Source: Pelomonas sp963992225
Lineage (GTDB): Bacteria; Pseudomonadota; Gammaproteobacteria; Burkholderiales; Burkholderiaceae_C
Length of the DNA stretch: 16,333 bases
Direction: 5' to 3'
NCBI GenBank assembly: GCA_963992225.1
Contig: CAXDTK010000105.1
Span: forward strand, 1 to 16,333
In this document: positions 5,204-14,062 of the stretch, piece after piece
How the letters are laid out: every line of letters starts with the position of its first letter
How positions within the stretch are numbered: position 1 is the stretch's first letter
The notes under the pieces: generated by a model
Database searches by the model: none
The model's input: only the letters and a program-made list of their open reading frames with translations
What the model was told of the DNA's origin: nothing
Translations under genes and position numbers: made by a program

Positions 5204-6553
5204 ATGCTCACCGTGAGCAAGACCCTGTCCCTGCCGATGCCCTGGAACCCGGAAGACCCCGTCTTCTGGGCTGCGCGCGGCCGGGCGCTGGCGCTGCGCA
5301 ACCTGGGCTTCGCGATTCCCGCGCTGGCGCTGTCGTTCGCGGTGTGGATGCTGTGGTCGGTGCTGGTGGTCTACCTGCCCGAGGCGGGCTTTCGCTACAG
5401 CACCAACCAGCTGTTCTGGCTGAGCGCGCTGCCCGCCCTGTGCGGCGCGACGCTGCGCGTGTTCTACGGCTTCGCCGTGCCCTGGGTGGGCGGGCGGCGC
5501 TGGACGGCCCTGTCCACCGCCAGCCTGCTGCTGCCGGCCGGTGGCATCGCCTGGGCGGTGCAGGACCCGACGACGCCCTATGAACTGATGGTCGTGCTGG
5601 CGCTGCTGTGCGGCCTGGGCGGCGCCAACTTCGCCAGCGGCATGGCCCACATCAGCGCCTGCTTCCCGGCGCGCGACCAGGGCACGGCGCTGGGCGCCAG
5701 CGCCGGCTTCGCGCACCTGGGCGTGGGCCTGGTGCAGTGGCTGGTGCCCGCCGTCATCACGCTCAACCTGTCCGGCCGCAGCACCCCTGACGGCGATGCG
5801 CTGTGGCTGCAGAACGCCGGCCTGGTGTGGCTGCCGCTGATCGCGGCCAGCAGCCTGGCCGCCTGGTTCGGCATGGACGACGTGCAGGCCGGCGGCGTGA
5901 CGGTGGCCGAGCAGGCGCAGCTGTTCACGCGCCGGCACAGCTGGCTGATGAGCTGGCTGTACCTGGGCAGCTTCGGCAGCTTCATCGGCTTCGCGGCCGC
6001 CTACCCGCTGCTGCTGCGCAGCCAGTTCCCGGCGGTGGAGGCCGCGCAGCAGCTGGCCTGGCTGGGCCCGGTGCTGGGCGCGTTGGCACGGCCGCTGGGC
6101 GGCTGGGCGGCCGACCGCGTGGGCGGCTGGCGCATCAGCCTGGCCTGCTTCGTGGTGCTGGCGTTGGGCGTGCTGGGCGTGCTGGCCGGGCTGAGCGGCC
6201 TCGGCGCGGCCGGCGGGGCGGTGCTGTTCGTCGCCAGCTTCGTGCTGCTCTTCACCGCCGCCGGCGCCGCCAACGGCAGCACCTTCCGCATGATCCCGCT
6301 GGGCTTCCTGCAGGCCGCCCGCCGGGGCCGGGGCTCGCTGCGCGAGGCGCAGCTGCAGGGCGCGGCCGCGCTGGGCCTGTGCTCGGCGGTGGGCGCCTAC
6401 GGCGGCTTCTTCATTCCCAAGAGTTTCGGCAGCGCCATCGCGCTGACCGGCGGCCCCGAGGCCGCACTGCTTTGCTTTCTGGCGTTCTACCTGAGCTGCA
6501 TCGGCATCTGCTGGTGGTTCTACGGCCGGCCGAACGTCCCCCTGTCCTGTTAA
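5204..6553 (+). CDS. Third nitrate/nitrite MFS transporter, closest in pattern to E. coli NarK
   Basis: This 449-aa MFS porter is the third in a row. It follows E. coli NarK remarkably closely: NPEDPVFW near the N-terminus, VGGRRWTALST after helix 2, CGLGGANFASGM in the first nitrate signature, LYLGSFGSFIGF in helix 7, GALARPLGGWAADRVGG in helix 8, and GGFFIPKSFGSAIALTG near the end. Both site arginines are kept (R85 and R296). However, the segment that reads GLNGGLGNMG in E. coli is GASAGFAHLG here, so the nitrate-contacting Asn (N175 in E. coli) is His171; Gly171 of E. coli NarK is Ala, as it also is in the NarK2 copy. The start is uncertain: the ATG at 5204 lacks a good ribosome binding site, and GTG 5213 and ATG 5237 are alternatives in the same frame. 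narG starts 12 bases after the stop. Confidence 0.87.
   Translation: MLTVSKTLSLPMPWNPEDPVFWAARGRALALRNLGFAIPALALSFAVWMLWSVLVVYLPEAGFRYSTNQLFWLSALPALCGATLRVFYGFAVPWVGGRRWTALSTASLLLPAGGIAWAVQDPTTPYELMVVLALLCGLGGANFASGMAHISACFPARDQGTALGASAGFAHLGVGLVQWLVPAVITLNLSGRSTPDGDALWLQNAGLVWLPLIAASSLAAWFGMDDVQAGGVTVAEQAQLFTRRHSWLMSWLYLGSFGSFIGFAAAYPLLLRSQFPAVEAAQQLAWLGPVLGALARPLGGWAADRVGGWRISLACFVVLALGVLGVLAGLSGLGAAGGAVLFVASFVLLFTAAGAANGSTFRMIPLGFLQAARRGRGSLREAQLQGAAALGLCSAVGAYGGFFIPKSFGSAIALTGGPEAALLCFLAFYLSCIGICWWFYGRPNVPLSC
5205..5219. repeat. Perfect inverted repeat at the start of the third narK gene
   Basis: TGCTCAC-C-GTGAGCA has seven-base arms around a single central base and overlaps the assigned ATG at 5204. 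It could be a regulator operator. If so, the real start is probably the in-frame ATG at 5237. Confidence 0.4.
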
Positions 6554-6565
6554 CGGAGAAGACCC

Positions 6566-9500
6566 ATGTCCCACTTCCTGGATCGCCTGACCGCCTTCCA
6601 GCTCCCGCGCGAGACCTTCGCCGGCGAGCACGGCGTGACCACCGGCGAAGACCGCACCTGGGAGGATGCGTACCGCAACCGCTGGGCCCACGACAAGATC
6701 GTGCGCAGCACGCATGGCGTGAACTGCACCGGCTCCTGCTCGTGGAAGATCTACGTCAAGGGCGGCATCGTCACCTGGGAAACCCAGCAGACCGACTACC
6801 CGCGCACCCGCGCCGACCTGCCCAACCACGAGCCGCGCGGCTGCGCCCGCGGCGCCAGCTACAGCTGGTACCTCTACAGCGCCAACCGCGTGAAGTACCC
6901 CATGGTGCGCGGCCGCCTGCTCAAGCGCTGGCGCGAGGCGCTGGCGGTGGCCAAGTCGCCGGTGGACGCCTGGGCGCTGATCCAGGCCGATGAGTCCGCC
7001 CGGCGCGACTACCAGCAGCTGCGCGGCATGGGCGGCTTCGTGCGCTCCACCTGGGACGAGGTCAACCAGCTGATCGCGGCGGCCAACGTCTACACCATCA
7101 AGCAGCACGGGCCGGACCGCATCATCGGCTTCTCGCCCATCCCGGCGATGTCCATGGTCAGCTACGCGGCCGGCAGCCGCTACCTGAGCCTGATCGGCGG
7201 CGTCTGCATGAGCTTCTACGACTGGTACTGCGACCTGCCGCCCAGCAGCCCGCAGGTCTGGGGCGAGCAGACGGACGTGCCCGAGTCGGCCGACTGGTAC
7301 AACAGCAACTACATCATCGCCTGGGGCTCCAACGTGCCGCAGACGCGCACGCCGGATGCCCACTTCTTCACCGAGGTGCGCTACAAGGGCGCCAAGACGG
7401 TGGCGGTGACACCCGACTACTCCGAAGTCGCCAAGCTGGCCGACATCTGGCTGCACCCCAAGCAGGGCACCGACGCGGCGCTGGCGATGGCCATGGGCCA
7501 CGTGGCCCTCAACGAGTTCTACTTCAAGCAGCGCTCGCCGTACTTCGACGACTACGCGCGCCGCTACACCGACCTGCCGCTGCTGGTGATGCTGGAGGAG
7601 CAGACGCTGCCCGACGGCCGCAAGACCCGCGTGCCGGCACGCTACCTGCGCGCCAGCGACCTGGCCGGACAGATGGGCCAGAGCAACAACCCCGAGTGGA
7701 AGACGCTGGCCTACGACACCGACGGCCGCCTGGTGCTGCCGCACGGCTCCATCGGCTTCCGCTGGGGTGCCGAGGAGCGCGGCGACGTCGGCAAGTGGAA
7801 CCTGGAGGCCAAGGAGGCCGAAGGCGGCGCCGAGGTCAAGCTCAAGCTGTCGCTGGTGGAGGAGGCCGCGCAGGCGCACGAGATCGTCGACGTGGCCTTC
7901 CCGTACTTCGCCGGCAGCGCCAGCGAGCACTTCACGCCCAACCCGCAGCAGGACGGCAGCAGCCACATCGGCCGCGTGCCGGCGCTGCGCCTGCGCACCG
8001 AGGCCGGCGAGGCGCTGGTCGCCACCGTGTTCGACCTGCAGGCCGCGCAGTACGGCATCCACCGCGGTTTCGGCTCCGGTGCGGCCAGCTACGACGACAA
8101 CGCGCCCTACACGCCCGCCTGGCAGGAGGCCATCACCGGCGTGCCGCGTGACCAGGTCATCCGCGTGGCACGCGAGTTCGCCGAGAACGCGCACAAGACC
8201 AACGGCAAGTCCATGGTCATCATCGGCGCGGCGATGAACCACTGGTACCACTGCGACATGAACTACCGCGGTGTCATCAACCTGCTGATGATGTGCGGCT
8301 GCATCGGCCAGAGCGGAGGCGGCTGGGCGCATTACGTGGGCCAGGAGAAGCTGCGCCCGCAGACCGGCTGGACGGCGCTGGCCTTCGCGCTGGACTGGAT
8401 CCGCCCGCCGCGCCAGATGAACAGCACCAGCTTCTTCTACGCCCACACCGACCAGTGGCGCTACGAGAAGCTGGACCTGAACGAGGTGCTGTCGCCGCTG
8501 GCCACCAAGGCCGAGCGGGCCGAGTTCAACGGCAGCCTGATCGACTGCAACGTGCGCGCCGAGCGCATGGGCTGGCTGCCCAGTGCCCCGCAGCTCAAGA
8601 CCAACCCGGTGCAGGTCGTCAAGGACGCCGCGGCCGCCGGCCTCGCGCCCAAGGACTATGTGGTGCAGGGCCTGCGCGACGGTTCGCTGCAGATGAGCTG
8701 CGAGGACCCCGACGCGCCGCAGAACTGGCCGCGCAACATGTTCGTCTGGCGCTCCAACCTGCTGGGCTCCAGCGGCAAGGGCCACGAGTACTTCTGCAAG
8801 CACCTGCTGGGCACCGAGAACGGCGTGCAGGGCAAGGACCTGGGCGCCGACGACGCCAAGCCGCGCGAGGTGCGCTGGCATGCCGAGGCGCCGCAGGGCA
8901 AGCTGGACCTGCTGGTGACGCTGGACTTCCGCATGAGCACCACCTGCCTGTACAGCGACATCGTGCTGCCCACCGCCAGCTGGTACGAGAAGAACGACCT
9001 CAACACCAGCGACATGCACCCCTTCATCCACCCGCTGTCCGCGGCGGTGGACCCGGTCTGGCAGTCGCGCTCCGACTGGGAGATCTACAAGGGCTTCGCC
9101 AAGGCCTTCAGCGAGGTCTGCGTGGGCCACCTGGGCGTCGAGAAGGAAGTGGTGCTGACGCCGCTGATGCACGACACCCCCGCCGAGCTGGCCCAGCCCT
9201 TCGGCGTGCAGGACTGGAAGAAGGGCGAGTGCGAGCTGATCCCCGGCAAGACCGCGCCCAACATCGCGGTCGTCGAGCGGGACTACCCGGCCACCTACGA
9301 GCGCTTCACGGCCCTGGGCCCGCTGATGGACAAGCTGGGCAACGGCGGCAAGGGCATCGGCTGGAACACGCAGACCGAGGTCGAGCAGCTGGCCGAGCTC
9401 AACGGCGCCAACGCCAAGGGCCAGGCCCGCATCGTCAGCGACATCGACGCCTGCGAGGTCATCCTGCAGCTGGCGCCCGAGACCAATGGTCATGTCGCCG

Positions 9501-10357
9501 TGAAGGCCTGGGAGGCGCTGAGCAAGCAGACCGGCCGCGAGCACGCCCACCTGGCGCTGCACCGCGAGGACGAGAAGATCCGCTACCGCGACGTGCAGGC
9601 CCAGCCGCGCAAGATCATCAGCTCGCCGACCTGGAGCGGGCTGGAGAGCGAGAAGGTCTCGTACAACGCCGGCTACACCAACGTGCATGAACTGATCCCA
9701 TGGCGCACGCTCACCGGGCGCCAGCAGTTCTACCAGGACCATGCCTGGATGCGCGCCTTCGGCGAGGGCTTCAGCAGCTATCGCCCGCCGGTGGACCTGA
9801 AGACCACGGGCGAGATCCAGAACATCAAGCCCAACGGCAACCGCGAGATCGTGCTGAACTTCATCACGCCGCACCAGAAGTGGGGCATCCACAGCACCTA
9901 CAGCGACAACCTGCTGATGCTGACGCTCAACCGCGGCGGCCCGGTGATCTGGCTCAGCGAGGACGACGCGAAAAGCGCCGGCATCGAGGACAACGACTGG
10001 GTGGAGCTGTTCAACATCAACGGCGCCATCGCGGCCCGTGCGGTGGTCAGCCAGCGCGTGAACCCCGGCATGACGCTGATGTATCACGCGCAGGAAAAGA
10101 TCATCAACACGCCCGGCAGCGAGATCACCGGCGTGCGCGGCGGCATCCACAACTCGGTGACCCGCATCGTCACCAAGCCCACCCACATGATCGGCGGCTA
10201 CGCCCAGTACAGCTACGGCTTCAACTACTACGGAACCATCGGCACCAACCGCGACGAGTTCGTGGTGGTGCGCAAGATGAACAAGGTGGACTGGCTCGAC
10301 ACCCCGCGTGACGACCACCTCGCCGCGGCCTACCAGTCGCAAGGCGAAAACCCCTGA
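6566..10357 (+). CDS. narG: Respiratory nitrate reductase alpha subunit NarG
   Basis: This is the catalytic subunit of the membrane-bound cytoplasm-facing nitrate reductase, which reduces nitrate to nitrite at a molybdenum bis-MGD centre. Its 1263 aa compare with 1247 in E. coli, and the chain is colinear throughout. The FS0 [4Fe-4S] ligands fall at the E. coli numbers: H50, C54, C58 and C93 (THGVNCTGSCSWK, EPRGCARG). The molybdenum-ligating Asp is D219 in SFYDWYCDLPPSSPQ, equivalent to Asp222. Further signatures are GQSGGGWAHYVGQEK, WRSNLLGSSGKGHE, YEKNDLNTSDMHPF and HQKWGIHSTYSDNL. The N-terminus MSHFLDRL resembles the vestigial Tat-like start of NarG, which is not exported. CGGAG (6554-6558) precedes the ATG. 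NarG binds NarH and needs NarJ for cofactor insertion. Confidence 0.98.
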   Translation: MSHFLDRLTAFQLPRETFAGEHGVTTGEDRTWEDAYRNRWAHDKIVRSTHGVNCTGSCSWKIYVKGGIVTWETQQTDYPRTRADLPNHEPRGCARGASYSWYLYSANRVKYPMVRGRLLKRWREALAVAKSPVDAWALIQADESARRDYQQLRGMGGFVRSTWDEVNQLIAAANVYTIKQHGPDRIIGFSPIPAMSMVSYAAGSRYLSLIGGVCMSFYDWYCDLPPSSPQVWGEQTDVPESADWYNSNYIIAWGSNVPQTRTPDAHFFTEVRYKGAKTVAVTPDYSEVAKLADIWLHPKQGTDAALAMAMGHVALNEFYFKQRSPYFDDYARRYTDLPLLVMLEEQTLPDGRKTRVPARYLRASDLAGQMGQSNNPEWKTLAYDTDGRLVLPHGSIGFRWGAEERGDVGKWNLEAKEAEGGAEVKLKLSLVEEAAQAHEIVDVAFPYFAGSASEHFTPNPQQDGSSHIGRVPALRLRTEAGEALVATVFDLQAAQYGIHRGFGSGAASYDDNAPYTPAWQEAITGVPRDQVIRVAREFAENAHKTNGKSMVIIGAAMNHWYHCDMNYRGVINLLMMCGCIGQSGGGWAHYVGQEKLRPQTGWTALAFALDWIRPPRQMNSTSFFYAHTDQWRYEKLDLNEVLSPLATKAERAEFNGSLIDCNVRAERMGWLPSAPQLKTNPVQVVKDAAAAGLAPKDYVVQGLRDGSLQMSCEDPDAPQNWPRNMFVWRSNLLGSSGKGHEYFCKHLLGTENGVQGKDLGADDAKPREVRWHAEAPQGKLDLLVTLDFRMSTTCLYSDIVLPTASWYEKNDLNTSDMHPFIHPLSAAVDPVWQSRSDWEIYKGFAKAFSEVCVGHLGVEKEVVLTPLMHDTPAELAQPFGVQDWKKGECELIPGKTAPNIAVVERDYPATYERFTALGPLMDKLGNGGKGIGWNTQTEVEQLAELNGANAKGQARIVSDIDACEVILQLAPETNGHVAVKAWEALSKQTGREHAHLALHREDEKIRYRDVQAQPRKIISSPTWSGLESEKVSYNAGYTNVHELIPWRTLTGRQQFYQDHAWMRAFGEGFSSYRPPVDLKTTGEIQNIKPNGNREIVLNFITPHQKWGIHSTYSDNLLMLTLNRGGPVIWLSEDDAKSAGIEDNDWVELFNINGAIAARAVVSQRVNPGMTLMYHAQEKIINTPGSEITGVRGGIHNSVTRIVTKPTHMIGGYAQYSYGFNYYGTIGTNRDEFVVVRKMNKVDWLDTPRDDHLAAAYQSQGENP

Positions 10358-10376
10358 ACACGCGAGGAGCAATCAA

Positions 10377-11900
10377 ATGAAGATTCGCGCACAGATCGGC
10401 ATGGTCCTGAACCTGGACAAGTGCATCGGCTGCCACACCTGCTCGGTCACCTGCAAGAACGTCTGGACCAGCCGCCCCGGCGTCGAGTACGCCTGGTTCA
10501 ACAACGTCGAGACCAAACCGGGCATCGGCTATCCCAAGGAATGGGAGAACCAGGACAAGTGGAACGGCGGCTGGATCCGCAAGCCCGACGGCAAGCTGGA
10601 GCCGCGCCAGGGCGGCAAGTGGAAGCTGCTGATGAAGATCTTCGCCAACCCCAACCTGCCGGAGATCGACGACTACTACGAACCCTTCACCTTCGACTAC
10701 GACCACCTGCAGTCGGCGCCGGAGATGAAGCACGCGCCCACCGCGCGGCCGCGCAGCCTGATCACCGGGCAGCGCATGGAGAAGATCGAGTGGGGGCCGA
10801 ACTGGGAGGAGATCCTCGGCGGCGAGTTCAGCAAGCGCTCGAAGGACAAGAACTTCGACGACGTGCAGAAGGAGATCTACGGCCAGTTCGAGAACACCTT
10901 CATGATGTACCTGCCCAGGCTGTGCGAGCACTGCCTGAACCCCGCGTGCGTCGCGTCCTGCCCCTCGGGCTCGATCTACAAGCGCGAGGAAGACGGCATC
11001 GTGCTGATCGACCAGGACAAGTGCCGCGGCTGGCGCATGTGCGTGTCGGGCTGCCCGTACAAGAAGATCTACTACAACTGGAAGAGCGGCAAGGCCGAGA
11101 AGTGCATCTTCTGCTACCCCCGCATCGAGGCCGGCCAGCCGACCGTCTGCTCCGAGACCTGCGTGGGCCGCATCCGCTACCTCGGCGTGCTGCTGTATGA
11201 CGCCGACCGCATCGCCGCGGCCGCCGCGACGCCCAACGACAAGGACCTGTACCAGGCGCAGCTGGACCTGTTCCTGGACCCCTTCGACCCCGCCGTCATC
11301 GCGCAGGCCCGCAAGGACGGCATCCCCGAGAACTGGCTGGAGGCCGCGCGCAACAGCCCGGTCTACAAGATGGCGGTGGACTGGAAGGTGGCGCTGCCGC
11401 TGCACCCCGAGTACCGCACGCTGCCCATGGTCTGGTACGTGCCGCCGCTGTCGCCCATCAGCGCCGCCGCCAACGCCGGCCAGGTGGGCACCGTGGGCGA
11501 GCTGCCCGACGTCAACCAGCTGCGCATCCCGGTCAAGTACCTGGCCAACCTGCTGACCGCCGGCGACACCGTGCCCGTCGTCAGCGCGCTGGAGCGCATG
11601 CTGGCCATGCGCGCCTTCCAGCGCGGCGTGCATGTGGACGGCGTGAAGAACCAGGCCGTGCTGGACCAGGCCGGCCTGACCGAGGCCGAGGTGCAGGAGA
11701 TGTACCGTGTGATGGCCATCGCCAACTACGAGGACCGCTTCGTCATCCCGACGACGCACCGCGAGTACGCCGAGAACGCCTTCAACGTGCGCGGCGGCTG
11801 CGGCTTCAGCTTCGGCAACGGCTGCTCCGAAGGGGTCACCGAGACCAGCCTGTTCGGCTCGGAGAAGAAGCGCACCATCCCCATCAAGGCCACGCTGTAA
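10377..11900 (+). CDS. narH: Respiratory nitrate reductase beta subunit NarH
   Basis: This 507-aa iron-sulfur subunit passes electrons from the NarI haems to NarG through four clusters. Cysteine groups are C16-x2-C19-x2-C22-x3-C26; C183-x2-C186-x4-C191-x3-C195; C216-x2-W219-x2-C222-x3-C226; and C243-x2-C246-x11-C258-x3-C262. The Trp in the third group replaces a cysteine and marks the [3Fe-4S] cluster, as in E. coli NarH. The ATG at 10377 has GAGGAG (10364-10369) seven bases upstream and begins MKIRAQIGMVLNLDKCIGCH, matching the family. The frame is open further upstream, but that part overlaps narG and has no support. It lies 19 bases after narG and 11 before narJ. Confidence 0.98.
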   Translation: MKIRAQIGMVLNLDKCIGCHTCSVTCKNVWTSRPGVEYAWFNNVETKPGIGYPKEWENQDKWNGGWIRKPDGKLEPRQGGKWKLLMKIFANPNLPEIDDYYEPFTFDYDHLQSAPEMKHAPTARPRSLITGQRMEKIEWGPNWEEILGGEFSKRSKDKNFDDVQKEIYGQFENTFMMYLPRLCEHCLNPACVASCPSGSIYKREEDGIVLIDQDKCRGWRMCVSGCPYKKIYYNWKSGKAEKCIFCYPRIEAGQPTVCSETCVGRIRYLGVLLYDADRIAAAAATPNDKDLYQAQLDLFLDPFDPAVIAQARKDGIPENWLEAARNSPVYKMAVDWKVALPLHPEYRTLPMVWYVPPLSPISAAANAGQVGTVGELPDVNQLRIPVKYLANLLTAGDTVPVVSALERMLAMRAFQRGVHVDGVKNQAVLDQAGLTEAEVQEMYRVMAIANYEDRFVIPTTHREYAENAFNVRGGCGFSFGNGCSEGVTETSLFGSEKKRTIPIKATL

Positions 11901-11911
11901 GAAAGGCCGCC

Positions 11912-12601
11912 ATGTTCAACACAATCACCCCCAGCCCCTACAGCCTGCGCGTGCTGGCCGCGATGCTGCGCTACCCCGACGCCGCCTTCCGCGCCGCCGT
12001 CCCCGAGCTGCAGCAGGCGCTGCGCAGCGAGCGCGCGCTGCCGGCCGCCCGCATCGAGGAGGTCTGCGCGCTGCTGCAGCGCCTGCAGCGCGACGACCCG
12101 TTCACGGTCGAGGCCGAGTTCGTGGACCTGTTCGACCGCGGCCGCGGCACGGCGCTGCACCTGTTCGAGCATGTGCACGGCGACTCGCGCGAGCGCGGCC
12201 CGGCCATGGTGGACCTGCAGCAGACCTACGAGCGTGCCGGCCTGCTGCTGGCCGACGGCGAGCTGCCCGACCACCTGTCGGTGGTGCTGGAGTTCGCCAG
12301 CACCCAGCCGAGCCGCGAGGCGCGCGAGTTCCTGCAGGAGATCGCCCACATCGTGCGGGCCATCTTCAGCGCGCTCAAGCGCCGCCAGAGCGCCTACGCC
12401 AGCGTGCTGGCCGCGGCACTGGAGCTGGCCGGCGAGCGGGCCGAGGCGGTCGAGATCCCGCCCGAGCAGGCGCTCGACGAGGCCTGGGCCGAGCCCGAGG
12501 CCTTCGGTGGCTGCTCCACCGCCGGCCAGTCGCGGCCCGGCCAGCCGCAACCCATCCACATCGTGCGCAACAGCGCCCAGCAACCGGGAGCCTCGGCATG
12601 A
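11912..12601 (+). CDS. narJ: Nitrate reductase assembly chaperone NarJ
   Basis: This 229-aa all-helical protein of the TorD/NarJ chaperone family binds apo-NarG and holds it until the molybdenum cofactor and FS0 cluster are inserted. It is not part of the final complex. The family core is at residues 70-122: FVDLFDRGRGTALHLFEHVH, GDSRERGPAMVDL, then YERAGLLLADGELPDHL. The C-terminal 50 residues are Pro/Gln-rich and poorly conserved, which is normal for NarJ. Its stop codon overlaps the narI start in ATGA (12598-12601), indicating translational coupling. Confidence 0.95.
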   Translation: MFNTITPSPYSLRVLAAMLRYPDAAFRAAVPELQQALRSERALPAARIEEVCALLQRLQRDDPFTVEAEFVDLFDRGRGTALHLFEHVHGDSRERGPAMVDLQQTYERAGLLLADGELPDHLSVVLEFASTQPSREAREFLQEIAHIVRAIFSALKRRQSAYASVLAAALELAGERAEAVEIPPEQALDEAWAEPEAFGGCSTAGQSRPGQPQPIHIVRNSAQQPGASA

Positions 12602-13296
12602 ACGCCCTGCACAACTTCCTGTTCGTCGTTTATCCCTACATCTGCCTGGCGGTGTTCCTGATGGGCAGCCTGGCCCGCTTCGACCGCGACCAGTACACCT
12701 GGAAGAGCGACAGCTCGCAGATGCTGCGCAAGGCCGGCATGAACTGGGCCAGCAACCTGTTCCACGCCGGCATCCTGTTCCTGCTGGTGGGCCACACGGT
12801 GGGCATGCTGACGCCGCACTTCTTCTACGGCCACTTCATCACGGCCGCGCAGAAGCAGATGCTGGCCATGGTGGCCGGCGGCGTGGCGGGGTTGGTGTGC
12901 TTCGTCGGCCTGTCGATGCTGATCTGGCGCCGCATGAGCGACCCGCGCATCCGCCTGACCAGCCACAAGACCGACCTGGCCGTGCTGTGGATCCTGTGGG
13001 TGCAGCTCAGCCTGGGCCTGATCACGCTGCCGTTCTCGTTCTCGCACAGCGACGGCGCCGTGATGCTGGTGCTGGCCGACTGGGCGCAGGGCATCGCCAC
13101 CCTCAACCCGGACGCCGCCGGCCTGGTGCCGCTGGACTGGCCCTACAAGGTGCACATGGTGCTGGGCATGACCATCTTCCTGCTGTTCCCGTTCAGCCGC
13201 CTGGTGCATGTGTGGAGCGGGCTGGGCTCGATCGCCTACGTGCTGCGCCCTTACCAGGTGGTGCGCTCGCGCCGCCTCAACCTGCCGAGGAAGTGA
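12598..13296 (+). CDS. narI: Respiratory nitrate reductase gamma subunit NarI (cytochrome b)
   Basis: This 232-aa integral membrane subunit has about five helices, carries two b-type haems and oxidises quinol on the periplasmic side, anchoring NarGH. The four haem-ligating histidines sit almost exactly where they do in E. coli NarI: H56 and H66 (NLFHAGILFLLVGHTVG), H186 (YKVHMVLG) and H204 (RLVHVWSG), against H56, H66, H187 and H205. The protein starts MNALHNFLFVVYPYICLAVF with the expected first helix. It overlaps narJ by four bases. Only two bases separate its stop from the next start, so the following isomerase is in the same operon. Confidence 0.97.
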   Translation: MNALHNFLFVVYPYICLAVFLMGSLARFDRDQYTWKSDSSQMLRKAGMNWASNLFHAGILFLLVGHTVGMLTPHFFYGHFITAAQKQMLAMVAGGVAGLVCFVGLSMLIWRRMSDPRIRLTSHKTDLAVLWILWVQLSLGLITLPFSFSHSDGAVMLVLADWAQGIATLNPDAAGLVPLDWPYKVHMVLGMTIFLLFPFSRLVHVWSGLGSIAYVLRPYQVVRSRRLNLPRK

Positions 13297-13298
13297 GC

Positions 13299-14048
13299 AT
13301 GGCCGCCGTCAACGACATCGAGATCGCCAGCGCCGACGAAGCCCTGGCCGAAGAGGAACTGCGCCAGCGCGCCTGCACCGAGCTGCTGCGCCAGCGCGCG
13401 CTGGCGCTGGGCCTGCTGCCCGCCGACGACCCCGCGCCGCGCGAGGGCGCCATCAGCGAGGCCGCCAGCGCCGCCATCGAGGCGCTGCTGGCCCAGGAGC
13501 TGGCCGGGCCCGAGCCCGACGAGGCCGCCTGCCGCCGCCACTACGAGGCCAATGCCAGGCATTTCGCGCAGGGCGAGCGGCTGCAGCTGCGCCACATCCT
13601 GTTCGCCGTCACGCCGGGCGTGGACGTGGGCCTGCTGCGCCAGCGCGCCGAGGGCCACCTGATCGAGCTGCGCGCCAGCGACGCGGCCGCGTTCACGGCC
13701 GCCGCGCGGGCGCTGTCCAACTGCCCCAGCGGCGCCGACGGCGGCCAGCTGGGCTGGCTGGCGGCCGCCGACTGCGCGCCCGAGTTCGCCCGCGAGCTGT
13801 TCGGCCGCAGCGAGATCGGCGTGCTGCCGCAGCTGGTGCACAGCCGCTTCGGCCTGCACATCGTCGCCGTCGACGCCCGCGAGCCCGGCCGCCTGCCGGC
13901 CTTCGAGCAGGTGCGCGACGCGGTGGCCCAGCAGATGCGCCAGCGCCACCAGGTCAGCAGCCTGCGCCAGTACCTGCAGACCCTGGCCGGCGACGCCCGG
14001 CTGCAGGGCGTGGTGCTGCAGCAGGCGACCTCGCCGCTGGTGCAGTAG
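13299..14048 (+). CDS. Parvulin-type peptidyl-prolyl isomerase of the nar operon
   Basis: This is a 249-aa protein with a C-terminal parvulin (PpiC/rotamase) domain at about 95-195. Family motifs are LQLRHILFAV (His99), LSNCPSGADGGQLGWL (Cys142 at the position of the parvulin catalytic Cys) and HSRFGLHIVAV (His187). The first 90 residues are helical and acidic, as in NifM-like or SurA-like arrangements. No signal peptide or membrane helix is present, so it should act in the cytoplasm. A PpiC-type gene follows narI in Pseudomonas aeruginosa too, which supports a link to nitrate reductase maturation. NarG or NarJ folding is a natural target, but that is inference. The start two bases after narI, with GAGGAAG just upstream, indicates strong coupling. 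Confidence 0.9.
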   Translation: MAAVNDIEIASADEALAEEELRQRACTELLRQRALALGLLPADDPAPREGAISEAASAAIEALLAQELAGPEPDEAACRRHYEANARHFAQGERLQLRHILFAVTPGVDVGLLRQRAEGHLIELRASDAAAFTAAARALSNCPSGADGGQLGWLAAADCAPEFARELFGRSEIGVLPQLVHSRFGLHIVAVDAREPGRLPAFEQVRDAVAQQMRQRHQVSSLRQYLQTLAGDARLQGVVLQQATSPLVQ

Positions 14049-14062
14049 CCACGGCAGCCGCC

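Noticed and set aside
5063..10372. Very long open frame on the minus strand (1769 codons) opposite narG
   Set aside because: It is a GC-rich antisense shadow rich in Arg, His, Ala and Val with no domain pattern, and it lies opposite proteins with intact catalytic motifs.
12171..13298. Long N-terminal extension of the isomerase frame across narJ and narI
   Set aside because: The upstream part is an out-of-frame shadow of narJ and narI; the start at 13299 gives a normal protein with a ribosome binding site.
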